Of a stretch of 5,374 nucleotides of DNA, positions 5,330 through 5,374 are shown in pieces. The DNA lies in the NCBI GenBank assembly GCA_031548835.1, contig JAVBQS010000151.1:1-5374 (forward strand), written 5' to 3'. This DNA is from WQTU01 sp031548835 (GTDB lineage Bacteria > Spirochaetota > Spirochaetia > CADAEX01). Made by a program: the position numbers and the translations under genes. Below the pieces are notes generated by a model. That model made no database searches. It saw only the letters and a list, made by a program, of their open reading frames with translations, and was not told the origin of the DNA. Position 1 is the first letter of the stretch; the number at the start of each line of letters is the position of its first letter.

Positions 5330-5374
5330 GCACAACGTTACGGGTGTATACGACGTTTGACAGCAGCTTATAAG
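5330..5374. other. attC3, partial, cut by window edge
   Basis: GCACAAC (5330-5336) is followed by an arm that matches attC1 and attC2, including GTATACGACGTTT (5345-5357). Over the 25 bases from AAC it differs from attC1 at four positions. The rest of the site, including its other outer box, lies beyond the window. Its outer flank TGCGCACAAC is the exact reverse complement of 1350-1359 at the other end of this cassette, which supports both as the borders of one unit. Confidence 0.8.

Larger units (their letters stand above)
1191..5335 (-). mobile_element. Three-gene integron cassette (about 4.1 kb)
   Basis: Limits are given for cassettes read on the minus strand, the direction of the genes, with cuts after the G of GTTGTGC at 5336 and of GTTATGC at 1191. 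If the attC sites instead run on the plus strand, the cassette would start at 1351 and end beyond the window. Either way the content is the same: NACHT NTPase, deacetylase and acyltransferase with almost no intergenic DNA. The arm at 1350-1363 pairs with 5323-5336 over 14 nt with one G-T wobble, and the acyltransferase stop codon begins at the next base. No attC-like sequence lies between the genes. Most cassettes carry one short gene, so the size is unusual. Confidence 0.72.

Overview
The window looks like part of an integron cassette array from an AT-rich bacterium. Three GC-rich, strongly folded elements (115-295, 1185-1356 and one cut by the right edge from 5330) share an almost identical left arm and, where visible, a similar right arm. 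Each begins with a xxxxAAC box and the complete ones end with a GTTxxxC box, as expected of attC recombination sites. They stand out sharply from the very AT-rich genes between them. Large, mutually similar attC sites around a toxin-antitoxin cassette are typical of sedentary chromosomal integrons. An oral or gut spirochaete such as Treponema, which is known to carry such arrays, is my best guess, but no integrase, attI or rRNA is visible to prove the taxon.

Layout from left to right: 1-114 is the AT-rich edge of a neighbouring cassette with no gene. attC1 follows. The first cassette then carries a type II toxin-antitoxin pair on the minus strand: a HigB/Gp49-like toxin upstream of and overlapping an Xre-type (HigA-like) antitoxin. 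Its own promoter is a consensus TTGACA with a TATATT -10, buried in a perfect 28-bp palindrome just upstream of the toxin GTG start. attC2 follows. The second cassette is unusually large (about 4.1 kb) and carries three tightly packed minus-strand genes, in transcription order: a membrane-anchored NACHT NTPase (808 aa), a YdjC/ChbG-type carbohydrate deacetylase (266 aa) and a hexapeptide-repeat acyltransferase (about 231 aa). attC3 starts 42 bp upstream of the NACHT gene and runs off the window.

The cassette boundaries are supported by a simple check. The outer arm on one side of each cassette is the exact reverse complement of the outer arm on its other side (10 nt for the toxin-antitoxin cassette, 14 nt with one G-T wobble for the NACHT cassette). 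The two arms of attC2 itself match each other less well. This is what is expected if each cassette once existed as a circle with a paired attC.

The toxin-antitoxin pair probably stabilises the array. The second cassette is the most interesting part. NACHT proteins are NLR-like STAND ATPases, and several bacterial ones act in anti-phage defence. Here one with two N-terminal membrane helices sits in a compact mobile operon with a glycan deacetylase and an acyltransferase. That suggests a defence or cell-surface-modification system that I do not recognise as described; its function is inference.
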